60,332 nucleotides of DNA from GH45 sp046704385 (GCA_046704385.1 JBJKSB010000098.1:1-60332); one strand, 5' to 3'. Positions 35,256 through 43,652 are shown, counted from the stretch's first letter. Notes: generated from the letters alone by a model not told the origin. Translations and numbers: made by a program.

Positions 35256-35446
35256 ACAAAATTATATGGCTAATGTTTTAATTGCGGTTACTACTTATTA
35301 TTTACCGGTGATTTTAGTATCTTTATCCTATGAAGTAAAACACGAACCTTTTGGAAGTGTGGTTTTAAAATGGCAATCAAACCAACAAAAGGGTTGGGAC
35401 ATTTCAATTTCAATAATGATTGGCAGGTAATTTAAAATTTTTACCC

Positions 35447-36352
35447 ATGAATGTTTACAAAATTACAGTTTGTTTAGTTGGCTTACTCTTATTTGTAGGG
35501 TGTAGCAATTCGGGAAATAAAACCAGCAAAGATACTGAAAAACAAATAGAAGATCAGGTGGACGCATCTGTGAATAAGGATTTGCTTAAAGAAGATAAAG
35601 CCGAAGATGTGGTTTTTTACAATTTATTTACTCCGGTTGATCTGGACCGGGTAATTGATGAAAAATCTTCCTATTTCAACGCGGCCCTGATTAATTCTCT
35701 GGACAATATAACCAAATATTCTTCCAGTCAAAAAATTGCTTTAAACATTGGAGTTTATGGAGCCGACCTTTCTTATTTGTGGATGTTTGAGCAAAACCAA
35801 CAGGCGATTACCTATCTTTCAGCTATTCAGCATTTGACTTCGCGCCTTGGTATTCCTGACAATTTTGTTGAATTAACAGTGAAAATGGCCCAACAGAACT
35901 CTAACAATCTTGATTCGCTGATAATTGTTGCAAGAAATGCCTATGAAAATACAGACAAGTATCTTAAAGTAAATGACCGGCAAAGTGCCTCAGCGCTGAT
36001 TTTATTGGGAGGTTGGATAGAATCGCTAAATATAGCTTTGAATATGTACAACCACCCCAACTCAAAACTGGCCGGTAAAATACTTTCACAAAAGTATTCA
36101 TTAACGAGCCTTATTAATATGGTTCAAAACAGCCAGGATGATTTGGTGATGAGTGAGTACCTGCTTTTAATGAAAAAACTGAATGATTCTTTTAAGGTAT
36201 TTGAGAGCAAATTAACACCAGACGATGTAGAAATAGACACGATTAATAAACGCATAACTATTAAGGATTCAAGTTCGATTACTCTGAACCCGGAGGATTT
36301 AGATAATATTAAAGACTTAACTGCTAAAATTCGGGAACATATTATTTCATAA
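35447..36352 (+). CDS. Lipoprotein of unknown function, paralogue A
   Basis: The 301-residue protein has a lipoprotein signal (VGLLLFVGCSNSGNK) and an acidic linker. It is then mostly helical, with VVFYNLFTPVDLDRVI, KIALNIGVYGADLSYLWMFEQ and ALILLGGWIESLNIALNMY. It is clearly related along its length to the next gene (same blocks, for example FYNLF.PV.L, GVYGAD.SYLWMF, QKYSL.SLI.., SEYLLL.KKL). I do not recognise the family. A TTG-initiated extension upstream of the signal is rejected. Confidence 0.8.
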   Translation: MNVYKITVCLVGLLLFVGCSNSGNKTSKDTEKQIEDQVDASVNKDLLKEDKAEDVVFYNLFTPVDLDRVIDEKSSYFNAALINSLDNITKYSSSQKIALNIGVYGADLSYLWMFEQNQQAITYLSAIQHLTSRLGIPDNFVELTVKMAQQNSNNLDSLIIVARNAYENTDKYLKVNDRQSASALILLGGWIESLNIALNMYNHPNSKLAGKILSQKYSLTSLINMVQNSQDDLVMSEYLLLMKKLNDSFKVFESKLTPDDVEIDTINKRITIKDSSSITLNPEDLDNIKDLTAKIREHIIS

Positions 36353-36512
36353 ATACAAGAAAATTTTTAATTTTTCAAATTAACAAATTTGTGAATTCGC
36401 AGCCGTAAAACTTATTATCTTTAATGATAGCTTATTAAAAACTAAACAATATCAGGCTTTTTAAGATATTTATTTACATTTTTCTTAGTTTTGATTAACT
36501 AAATGATTAACA

Positions 36513-37424
36513 ATGAACAGCTTTAAGCCCCGAGATCTGTTATTTCTGTTCGTCATTATTTTTTTTGCTGGATGCAGAAGCGGAAATAAAACCAATAATT
36601 CGCATGAAAGCGATGAGCAAGCCATGGAAATGGAAGAGGGTACAATTACCTTTGAACCAACAAAATATAAGCCTGAAGATATTGTGTTTTACAATTTATT
36701 TTCGCCGGTTGAGTTAACTTACCTGGTTGAAAAAAAAGATTCTTATTTTAATTCATCGTTATTAAATCCATTAAATAACATTACTAAATATAACATAAGC
36801 ACAAAAATAGCTTTAAACCTGGGTGTTTATGGGGCAGACATTTCCTATTTGTGGATGTTTGACCAATCGCAGCAGTCGCTTTCTTATCGTGCAGCCATTC
36901 AACGCTTAACCGATAAACTTGAAATTCCGCGTGAATTTGTTAATCTTACTTATTCAAGTGCTGAAAGCAATTCACAAAATTTTGATTCGTTGGTTTGTAT
37001 TGCTCGTATTACCTATAAAGAAACCGATAAGTTTTTAAAAGAAAACGGACAGGATCGCCTTGCAAGCTTTGTGTTATTGGGAGGCTGGATTGAAACCCTT
37101 TATATTGCAACTCAAATGTATGAAAAGCCTGATGCAAATTTGATGGGCCGGATCGCAATCCAAAAATATTCGCTAAACAGTCTGATAAGTTTGTTGCAGC
37201 TTTCGCAGGATGATTTAAGTATATCGGAATATCTTTTATTATTAAAAAAACTCAAAAAAGTTTACGATAATATCCAGGTTCAATTTCCTCCTGAAAGCCT
37301 GGTTATTGATACTGTAGCCAAACATATTAGGCTTAATCAAAACACTTCCGTAACTTTAAAACCTTCAGAGTTTTCCGATATAAGAAGGATTACTGAACAA
37401 ATAAGAGATCATATAATTCAGTAG
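36513..37424 (+). CDS. Lipoprotein of unknown function, paralogue B
   Basis: The 303-residue protein has a lipoprotein signal (LFVIIFFAGCRSGNK) and shares the helical blocks of paralogue A, including FYNLFSPVELTYLVE, GVYGADISYLWMFDQ and FVLLGGWIETLYIATQMY. The two copies are in tandem with 160 nt between and probably arose by duplication. The N-terminal linkers differ. A TATCTTTA 90 nt upstream could be its own -7 box. The function is unknown; envelope location is likely. Confidence 0.8.
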   Translation: MNSFKPRDLLFLFVIIFFAGCRSGNKTNNSHESDEQAMEMEEGTITFEPTKYKPEDIVFYNLFSPVELTYLVEKKDSYFNSSLLNPLNNITKYNISTKIALNLGVYGADISYLWMFDQSQQSLSYRAAIQRLTDKLEIPREFVNLTYSSAESNSQNFDSLVCIARITYKETDKFLKENGQDRLASFVLLGGWIETLYIATQMYEKPDANLMGRIAIQKYSLNSLISLLQLSQDDLSISEYLLLLKKLKKVYDNIQVQFPPESLVIDTVAKHIRLNQNTSVTLKPSEFSDIRRITEQIRDHIIQ

Positions 37425-37425
37425 T

Positions 37426-37953
37426 TTATAGATTAACAACAAACCGCCATGGCTGGTTTTTCCAATAATCGCCGGCATAATCAATACCCACGCGAGGTGT
37501 GGTTTTGTGCGAAACCGGTATCAATCCGTTTTCAAGCCATATCCGGTCAGAATGGGTTATGTTTTGTTGATTGAATGATTTATCGATATCTAAAAGCCGG
37601 GTGACTTTGCCTGGGCCATATATTTTATCCACACCACGAATTAATATTGCCTGGGGACTATCAACAGAACCCGTTACAAAGTTTAGCATGTAATACATTC
37701 CGTATATCAGGTACACATAAATGTGCCCACCTTGCCAGTACATTACCTCTGTTCTGGCGGTGCGTCCTTTGCTGGCATGACACGCAAGATCATCCTCTCC
37801 CCGGTAGGCTTCCACTTCCGTTATCATAAATTTTTTGATTTCTCCATTATCGAAACGACGGACAAGGTTTTTACCCAAAAGCTCGGGGGCAACTACAAGC
37901 ACATCGCGCGAAAAAAATTCACTATTAAGTTTTTGCATTTTTCCATCGACCAT
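37426..37953 (-). CDS. DNA-3-methyladenine glycosylase (AAG/MPG family)
   Basis: The 175-residue protein has the MPG block order: SRDVLVVAPELLGKNLVRR, the catalytic glutamate in ITEVEAYRGEDDLACHASKG, GGHIYVYLIYGMYYMLNFV, PQAILIRGV and GPGKVTRLL, ending NQPWRFVV. It removes alkylated and deaminated purines by hydrolysis of the glycosidic bond. It is slightly shorter than many homologues but seems complete. Both M1 and M6 are possible starts. It converges with paralogue B with a 1-nt gap and no obvious terminator. Confidence 0.92.
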   Translation of the reverse strand: MVDGKMQKLNSEFFSRDVLVVAPELLGKNLVRRFDNGEIKKFMITEVEAYRGEDDLACHASKGRTARTEVMYWQGGHIYVYLIYGMYYMLNFVTGSVDSPQAILIRGVDKIYGPGKVTRLLDIDKSFNQQNITHSDRIWLENGLIPVSHKTTPRVGIDYAGDYWKNQPWRFVVNL

Positions 37954-38078
37954 TTAAATGATTAAAAGAAACTGGTAGCGCGTTCACAAAGTTCTTTTTA
38001 AATACTCATGGGATAACTTGTTTATAAACCAGCAGTTTAATCATCCGGGGAGTTTTGTGTTACTTAAAGAACCTTCTG

Positions 38079-38552
38079 CTAGTACCTGATTTTATCTTCG
38101 GTTGCTGCCCAAAGTTTAAAAGTTTTAATTGCTTCGTGGTGAAGCATTTGTTTAAACTCTATTTTTCGTTCCTCAAGTGGGAGTTCTATTTCATTATAAA
38201 TAAATGAATCATCGAAGCCAATTTCGCGGGCATCTGCTTTGGTGTTAGCATAAAAAACCTTGTCGATGTGTGCCCAGTAAATAGCACCAAGGCACATGGG
38301 GCAAGGTTCACATGAGGTATAAATGACACAGCCCGATAAATCGAAGGTATCTAGTTTTTTGCTGGCATTACGAATGGCATTAACCTCGGCATGCGCTGTA
38401 GGATCATTATGCAGGGTAACACTGTTGGAACCGGTAGCTACAATCTCTCCATTTTTTACAATGATGGCTCCAAATGGCCCGCCTCCTTTTTCAATATTTT
38501 GAGTGGAAAGCTCAATGGCTTTCTTCATAAAGGTTTGATGTTTATTTTCCAC
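38079..38552 (-). CDS. guaD: Guanine deaminase (cytidine-deaminase fold)
   Basis: The 157-residue enzyme has the zinc site HAEVNAIR with the general-base glutamate and PCPMCLGAIYWA, preceded by GGPFGAIIVKNGEIVATGSN and followed by ADAREIGFDDSFIYNEI. The latter block is specific to the B. subtilis GuaD type rather than to TadA. It converts guanine to xanthine. It is the third gene of a group with a ferredoxin and a U32 protein (gap 19 nt). Confidence 0.88.
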   Translation of the reverse strand: MENKHQTFMKKAIELSTQNIEKGGGPFGAIIVKNGEIVATGSNSVTLHNDPTAHAEVNAIRNASKKLDTFDLSGCVIYTSCEPCPMCLGAIYWAHIDKVFYANTKADAREIGFDDSFIYNEIELPLEERKIEFKQMLHHEAIKTFKLWAATEDKIRY

Positions 38553-38571
38553 TTATTAATTATTGTTAGTA

Positions 38572-38793
38572 TTAAACAATTAAAATAGCCCTTGTGGAAC
38601 ACAGTGAAACAATTCGATTCACTAATTCAGTTTCATCGGGCCAAAACATTCTAAGATAATGATCTTTTTTAAATTCTGCATCTAATATATCAGCTTTCCC
38701 ATCTTTTTGGCTCATTTGCCAAATAGTTGGTAGCTCAATCGCACAGGTACCGCAACCGATACATTTTTCACGGTAGTATTTTATTTTTTTCAT
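38572..38793 (-). CDS. Small [4Fe-4S] ferredoxin
   Basis: The 73-residue protein has the cluster signature CIGCGTC at residues 11-17 and one further Cys near the end (LCSTRAI), which together would hold a single [4Fe-4S] cluster as in monocluster ferredoxins. The rest is acidic and basic without other motif. It lies 21 nt after the U32 gene, whose family carries an iron-sulfur site, so it is a natural electron donor candidate for that enzyme. That link is inferred from context. Confidence 0.8.
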   Translation of the reverse strand: MKKIKYYREKCIGCGTCAIELPTIWQMSQKDGKADILDAEFKKDHYLRMFWPDETELVNRIVSLCSTRAILIV

Positions 38794-38814
38794 TTACAGT
38801 GATGTGATTTTGGC

Positions 38815-40095
38815 TTATTGCATTAAATCGGGTGTGGCATCCACCCATTTATAGATTTTATCGCCCCGGCGAATTAATTCCGGAGTCTGAACCGACATTT
38901 TTTCTCCTTTAACAGATTTTGAAACGGTTTTAAGATCAACTCGTATTTCTTTTACGGCCATTTCAACAACGCCGGTAGTTTCACCAATTATTAAAATATT
39001 ATCGTTTAATTCAAGCTCTCCCGCTTCCATGGTAATTTCTGCCACACCCAGTTTCGAAAAATAATTTGAACATTTGCCCACATATTTTTTACGTTTGGTA
39101 GCACGCGAGCCGTAAACTTCGCTCCATTGACCCAACTTACGCCCAAGGTAATAACCATCCCAGAACCCCCGGTTGAAGACAGTTTTTAATTTATTTTCCC
39201 ATTCCTCAACTTTTTCGCGGGTAAAAGATCCTTCAAAAAGTGCATCCAGTGCCTGGTTATAGGTTGAAACCACCGTCTTTACATATTCCGGGCCACGAGC
39301 GCGGCCTTCAATTTTCAGTACTTTCACTCCAGCCATTATCATCCGGTCTAAAAAAGGAAGGGTGCATAAATCTTTTGGCGACATAATGTATTCATTGTCA
39401 ATTTCTAATTGATAACCCGATTCTTTTTCAGTAACCTCGTAAGCTTTCCGGCATGTTTGCATACAGGCACCCCGGTTCGCAGAATTGTTTTGTTCATGCA
39501 GGCTTAGGTAGCATTTTCCGGAAACGGCCTGACATAAAGCGCCGTGAGCAAAAATCTCGACACGCATTAATTTCCCCTTTGGGCCGCGTATATTATTTTT
39601 TTCAATTTTTTCAGCAATGGCAGCTACCTGGTTCAGATTCAATTCGCGGGCGGTTACAATCACATCACAAAATTGGGCAAAAAACCGGACTGCCTCAATA
39701 TTCGAGATGTTAAGCTGTGTTGAGGCATGAATTTCAACTCCTTTGGCATGTGCATATTGAAGGGCTGATAAATCGGAAGCAATTATAGCTGAAATATTGC
39801 TTTCAACTGCAGCATCGATAATACGGTGAAGTAAACCAATTTCGTTATCGTAAATTATGGTATTTACCGTCAGGTATGATTTTTTATTATTTTCATCACA
39901 AATGGCAACAATCTTCTTTAAATCATCAATCGTAAAATTATTTGATGACCGGGCCCGCATGTTTAACTGCTCTATACCAAAATATACGGAATTAGCCCCG
40001 GCCTTAATGGCTGCCATTAATGATTCGTAGGAACCTACTGGTGCCATTATTTCAATTTCGTCCCTGCTTACTTCTTTCCCGAATATGGTTTTCAT
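38815..40095 (-). CDS. U32-family protein (TrhP/RlhA-like RNA hydroxylase)
   Basis: The 426-residue protein begins with IEIMAPVGSYESLMAAIKAGANSVYFG, the U32 signature, and has EIFAHGALCQAVSGKCYLS, NRGACMQTCRKAY and KIEGRARGPEYVKTVV. The four cysteines of the central region match the Fe-S ligands of TrhP and UbiU/V. Family members hydroxylate tRNA (ho5U34 by TrhP), rRNA (RlhA) or ubiquinone precursors without oxygen. Length and layout favour TrhP. It heads a group with a ferredoxin and guanine deaminase. Confidence 0.85.
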   Translation of the reverse strand: MKTIFGKEVSRDEIEIMAPVGSYESLMAAIKAGANSVYFGIEQLNMRARSSNNFTIDDLKKIVAICDENNKKSYLTVNTIIYDNEIGLLHRIIDAAVESNISAIIASDLSALQYAHAKGVEIHASTQLNISNIEAVRFFAQFCDVIVTARELNLNQVAAIAEKIEKNNIRGPKGKLMRVEIFAHGALCQAVSGKCYLSLHEQNNSANRGACMQTCRKAYEVTEKESGYQLEIDNEYIMSPKDLCTLPFLDRMIMAGVKVLKIEGRARGPEYVKTVVSTYNQALDALFEGSFTREKVEEWENKLKTVFNRGFWDGYYLGRKLGQWSEVYGSRATKRKKYVGKCSNYFSKLGVAEITMEAGELELNDNILIIGETTGVVEMAVKEIRVDLKTVSKSVKGEKMSVQTPELIRRGDKIYKWVDATPDLMQ

Positions 40096-40113
40096 TGTTT
40101 ATTAAAATATCCG

Positions 40114-40147
40114 CAAAGGTAAAAACTATCGCGAAAAACTGTTCAAA
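40114..40147 (-). promoter_or_regulatory. Promoter TTTG-N22-TACCTTTG for the U32-ferredoxin-guaD group
   Basis: On the minus strand TTTG (40144-40147) and TACCTTTG (40114-40121) are 22 nt apart, and the -7 box is 19 nt before the U32 ATG at 40095. Both elements match the Bacteroides consensus. Confidence 0.6.
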
Positions 40148-40163
40148 TTAAAAAGGGTTGATT

Positions 40164-41411
40164 TCACTTTTCAAATCGAAATTCTACCCGGCGGTTTAAT
40201 TCGTCATTATTGTGGCTTTTAACGTTTGAAAATCCTACGCCAAATGTTTTCAGTCGGGTTTCAGAAATTCCTTTGTCACTTAGATAAGCACTAATTCTTT
40301 GGGCACGTCGTAGGGAAAGGGCTTTGTTATATAATTTGGTTCCAATTGTATCCGTATGACCGGTAATTTTCAGTTTTAATGAGGGGTCGTACTGCAAAAC
40401 GGTTATAACTTTTTGGAGCAGCTTGAAAGATTCTGCATCCTTAATACTATCTGAATTGAATGCAAAATATACGGGAAGAAACAGTTTAACAATGGTATCT
40501 TCAGGTTCAACCAATTCTTTGTTAAACAAATCAGCTATGACATCCTGGGGCAAGGAATTATCGGTTTTTCCCACCGATTGAAAAGAATGTGCTTCAAGAA
40601 ACACCGCGGAGTCAAATAAATCGTCGCCAACATCAGCAATAATTATTTTTAGCCTGTATTTTTTATTTGGAATGATGCGACAACCCACTGTCAGTTTTTT
40701 TGAAAAGCCATCGAATGAAAAAGTGTAGGCTAATTCACCAAGAGCCATGTTTTTTTCCCATTGTAATATATTATTAGGGTTCCAGGGCGCATTGGGAATG
40801 TAGTAATAGGTGTTTTTTAGATGGTTAATATTATCAATAGAAATTGGGGTTTTACCATCAGGAAGAATAGCCAGGTTTTTGCTTTGTTGGTTGCTTTTGT
40901 CGGTTAAGAAAAAGCCAAAAACATCGTTAACATGCATGTTTACCCATTCGGGATATTCTTCGGAGGCAAAAAAGAAGCTGAATGAAATACTGTCGGTATT
41001 GGTTATAAAATCAAAAGTTAAAGCAGCGCTATTATAAAGAGGCCCTGTGGCAATTTTCGATAACTGAACATCAGTTTCAGAAGCTGATTTAAACGGTAAT
41101 AAATTGGATTTACTTGTTATATTTGGACCTATGGCATCTGTTATATTACCGGTTGTAAGTATGATACCGGAATTAATCAGATCATTATATTTTAGAATTA
41201 TCTTGAATGTTCCCACAGAGGCAGGAGAGCCTTTATAGCTTACACTATCAACAAAAATATTTGGAGCGTTTTTTAAAAACACCTTTGTGATCAGCTCGTT
41301 GGTGTTTTGAGATTTTTTAACATATAACTGACCGATACTTTGTGTTGGGAAAAGTAACAGCAGACTAATTAAATGTATAAGCCAGGCGCTATGTAATTTT
41401 CGGGATAACAG
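40164..41411 (-). CDS. Choice-of-anchor-L / OmpA-family surface protein, probable non-ATG start
   Basis: The chain contains a choice-of-anchor-L domain (VSYKGSPASVGTFKI..., SNLLPFKSAS..., FFFASEEYPEWVNMHVNDVFGFFLT) and a C-terminal OmpA peptidoglycan-binding domain (FAFNSDSI, ITGHTDTIG, RAQRISAYL, LNRRVEFRF). A GTG at 41282 would begin within the anchor-L domain without a signal. Reading back, the frame stays open to a CTG at 41409-41411, giving a normal signal peptide (LHSAWLIHLISLLLLFPTQ, then SIGQLYVKKSQ). No ATG, GTG or TTG occurs before the preceding TAA at 41415-41417. A CTG start gives 415 residues. It starts 7 nt after the GT9 stop. Confidence 0.78.
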   Translation of the reverse strand: MLSRKLHSAWLIHLISLLLLFPTQSIGQLYVKKSQNTNELITKVFLKNAPNIFVDSVSYKGSPASVGTFKIILKYNDLINSGIILTTGNITDAIGPNITSKSNLLPFKSASETDVQLSKIATGPLYNSAALTFDFITNTDSISFSFFFASEEYPEWVNMHVNDVFGFFLTDKSNQQSKNLAILPDGKTPISIDNINHLKNTYYYIPNAPWNPNNILQWEKNMALGELAYTFSFDGFSKKLTVGCRIIPNKKYRLKIIIADVGDDLFDSAVFLEAHSFQSVGKTDNSLPQDVIADLFNKELVEPEDTIVKLFLPVYFAFNSDSIKDAESFKLLQKVITVLQYDPSLKLKITGHTDTIGTKLYNKALSLRRAQRISAYLSDKGISETRLKTFGVGFSNVKSHNNDELNRRVEFRFEK

Positions 41412-41418
41412 TTTTTAT

Positions 41419-42399
41419 TTATAACAACGTTTGGATGTGCTCTATTATTTCGTTGTTATCAATTTGGTTCATACAGTTAAAATGTCCTTTTGGACATTTA
41501 TCGAAACCAATCTTTGAACAAGGCCGGCACCGAAGTCCTTTAACTTCGAATATTTTTGATTTTTCTCCCGGTTTAAAAGCATACATCCCCAGTTCAGGCA
41601 CAGTATTTCCCCACAGCGAAATAATGTTTTTCTTAAAAGCCGAGGCAACATGCATCATCCCTGTATCAGGTGTTAGCACCACATGGCTTTGCTTTATGAG
41701 CGAAGCAGATTGTCCCAGGCTGATTTTACCCACGGTGTTTAAATAAGGAATTTTCAATGCCTGCTCAATTTCTTTTGCCTGAATTTCTACATCTTTTCCT
41801 CCGATTAAACAAACGGGAATTCCGGTTTGGTTGGCAATGGTAACAATTTTATCAGCCGGTATCTGTTTGGTGAAATGGTTGGCTCCCATCACAACAACCA
41901 TAAATTGTCCTTTAAAGGCGGCGTGTATTTCAACCGGATTTACTTCCTGGTCAGCAGGAATATAATAATCGAGACCTTTGCCATCGTTTTTTACATCAAA
42001 AATATGAATGGTATTAAGATATCGATCTACAATGTGAACATCGGGCAGTATATTAATTTTAAAATTAACCAATAACCATTTTTTAAAGTTAAGCTTGTTA
42101 AAGGAAAAATCCAGAATCCCGGTTTTGCGTTTTATAATGGATGTTCTTAAATTATGGTGCAAATCGATAATATAATCATATGCTTCCTGGTTAATTTCAG
42201 CTATGGTATCCTTAATGTTTTCCTGCAGGGTTAATAACTTATCAACATAGGGATTCTCTTTCATTAAACCAGCAAATTGTGGCTTGGTTAAAAAATGTAC
42301 TTCGGCACCTTCTACCTGTTGTTTTAAACCACGGATTACCGGTGTGGTAAGCACAATATCGCCAATAGAACTAAATCGGATAATAAGAAATTTAACCAT
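41419..42399 (-). CDS. Glycosyltransferase family 9 (heptosyltransferase-like)
   Basis: The 326-residue protein has the GT9 pattern: LIIRFSSIGDIVLTTPVIRGL at the start, YDYIIDLHHNLRT, LTPDTGMMHVASAFKKNIISLWG near the nucleotide-sugar site, and a Cys-rich tail (RCRPCSKIGFDKCPKGHFNCM) seen in Bacteroidota members. Such enzymes add heptose or a related sugar to the LPS core on the cytoplasmic face. It is followed 7 nt later by the choice-of-anchor-L gene. Confidence 0.88.
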   Translation of the reverse strand: MVKFLIIRFSSIGDIVLTTPVIRGLKQQVEGAEVHFLTKPQFAGLMKENPYVDKLLTLQENIKDTIAEINQEAYDYIIDLHHNLRTSIIKRKTGILDFSFNKLNFKKWLLVNFKINILPDVHIVDRYLNTIHIFDVKNDGKGLDYYIPADQEVNPVEIHAAFKGQFMVVVMGANHFTKQIPADKIVTIANQTGIPVCLIGGKDVEIQAKEIEQALKIPYLNTVGKISLGQSASLIKQSHVVLTPDTGMMHVASAFKKNIISLWGNTVPELGMYAFKPGEKSKIFEVKGLRCRPCSKIGFDKCPKGHFNCMNQIDNNEIIEHIQTLL

Positions 42400-42438
42400 T
42401 GATATATTTTAAAAGAGATTTGTAGTTCGAATTTTGAG

Positions 42439-42446
42439 CAAAGATA
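42439..42446 (-). promoter_or_regulatory. Bacteroidota -7 box (TATCTTTG) for the GT9 gene
   Basis: The minus strand reads TATCTTTG followed by C, 40 nt before the ATG at 42399. No -33 TTTG is clear at the usual distance. It likely drives GT9 and the choice-of-anchor-L gene. Confidence 0.5.
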
Positions 42447-42537
42447 ATACAATAGCGTAATAATAAATGGACCACCGGCATTTTGCCGGTTAAAAACACA
42501 GCAACGTGTGTTAATCATGTATTTTACAACGCTATGA

Positions 42538-42630
42538 TGGTGGAGGTTCTCAATTCTCCATTTTTCCAACAATCCAACATTTTAACAATTAAATTTTCCA
42601 ACGCTCCAACAATCAAACATTCCCAATTCT
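42538..42630. repeat. Phrase island between the GT9 and mnmD genes
   Basis: Within this 262-nt gap, the bases from 42552 to 42622 repeat a few words: TTTTTCCAACAATCCAACATTTT, ATTTTCCAACGCTCCAACAATC, with TTCTCAATTCTCCA to the left and CCCAATTCTC to the right. The period is about 7-8 bases. This is a further vocabulary of the islands seen in the ATP synthase gaps. It lies between divergent genes and has no ORF. Confidence 0.6.
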
Positions 42631-42633
42631 CTT

Positions 42634-42641
42634 TATTTTTG
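42634..42641 (+). promoter_or_regulatory. Bacteroidota -7 box (TATTTTTG) for mnmD
   Basis: TATTTTTG matches TAnnTTTG and is 20 nt before the ATG at 42662. It directly abuts the phrase island, which occupies the -33 region where no TTTG is seen. Confidence 0.5.
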
Positions 42642-42661
42642 TGGTTTAATTGAATTAGCAG

Positions 42662-43348
42662 ATGACCAAACCTGATTTTGAACGAAAAATTATAACTACC
42701 ACTGACGGCTCAAATACCCTTTTTGTGCCGGGATTAAATGAACATTATCATTCCATTCATGGAGCCATTCAGGAGTCGGAGCATGTTTTTATAAAAAACG
42801 GATTGCAGCGTTTTCCTGATTTTTCGGAAATATCGATACTTGAGATAGGGTTTGGAACGGGATTAAATGTTTTGTTGACATGGCTCAGAGCCAGGGAGTA
42901 TAACATGAAAATTAAAATTACGTCAATTGAAAAATATCCTTTGATACCGGAAGAATTTAATAAATTGAATTATTCATTAAAACTTGGAACAGAAGCAAAT
43001 AAAATTTTTCAGAAGATTCATACCTCGTTATGGGACGAATATGTTCAAATAGCAACAGGGTTCCAATTAAAAAAGCAGGAAACCGACCTGTTAGATTTTA
43101 CTACGAATGAAACTTATAACCTGGTTTATTTTGACGCTTTTGCCCCGGATATTCAACCGAAATTGTGGACAGCCGAAGTGTTTCTTCAAATGTATAATTT
43201 ACTTGAACCGGGTGGAATATTGGTAACTTATTCTGCTAAAGGCCAGGTTCGGCGCAACATGCAAACAGCCGGATTTGAGGTAAAAAGAGTCCCTGGCCCT
43301 CCGGGGAAACGTGAAATGTTAAAGGCAATAAAGATACAGGCCGGATAA
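42662..43348 (+). CDS. mnmD: tRNA (5-methylaminomethyl-2-thiouridine)-methyltransferase MnmD, standalone
   Basis: The 228-residue protein has the SAM-binding LEIGFGTGLNVLLTWL, the family block YFDAFAPDIQPKLWTAEVF and the C-terminal YSAKGQVRRNMQTAGFEVKRVPGPPGKREM. These are the methyltransferase half of E. coli MnmC, here without the FAD oxidase half. It carries out the last methylation of mnm5s2U at position 34 of tRNA. The separate form is usual in Bacteroidota. It converges on an ArsR-type gene with a 4-nt gap. Confidence 0.92.
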   Translation: MTKPDFERKIITTTDGSNTLFVPGLNEHYHSIHGAIQESEHVFIKNGLQRFPDFSEISILEIGFGTGLNVLLTWLRAREYNMKIKITSIEKYPLIPEEFNKLNYSLKLGTEANKIFQKIHTSLWDEYVQIATGFQLKKQETDLLDFTTNETYNLVYFDAFAPDIQPKLWTAEVFLQMYNLLEPGGILVTYSAKGQVRRNMQTAGFEVKRVPGPPGKREMLKAIKIQAG

Positions 43349-43352
43349 AAAA

Positions 43353-43652
43353 TTAGTGAATTGGGCAGTTGCTTACGCACTCAACAATCTTAGCAAAGTT
43401 TTCATCTTTTAATGCATAGTAAGTGTTTTTGCCATCGCGTTTCGAAACTAAAACGCCCCGATCTTTTAATATACCTAAATGGTGTGAAGTGCTTGATTGT
43501 TCAATACCAAGTTTTTGGTGTATTTCGCTTACGGTCATTTTTCCTTCAACTTCAAGCAGGCTTAAGATGGCTATTCGCATAGGATGTGCAATAGCTTTCA
43601 GCATATTGGCTACACTTTCGAGTTTTTCAATGTTTAATTCCTTTATTCCCAT
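43353..43652 (-). CDS. ArsR-family transcriptional regulator
   Basis: The 99-residue protein has the winged-helix pattern KAIAHPMRIAILSLLEVEGKMTVSEIHQKLGIEQSSTSHHLGILKDRGVL and a wing (KRDGKNTYYAL). The tail holds two Cys (CVSNCPIH), a possible metal or thiol-sensing site, but the alpha-3 CxC typical of arsenic sensors is absent. It may sense metal, redox state or another signal. There is no clear target gene beside it; the 182-nt upstream gap is AT-rich. Confidence 0.85.
   Translation of the reverse strand: MGIKELNIEKLESVANMLKAIAHPMRIAILSLLEVEGKMTVSEIHQKLGIEQSSTSHHLGILKDRGVLVSKRDGKNTYYALKDENFAKIVECVSNCPIH

Noticed and set aside
40164..41411. Frameshift at the 5' end of the choice-of-anchor-L gene
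   Set aside because: The signal peptide and anchor domain are in one frame; only a normal start codon is missing, so a shift is not needed.
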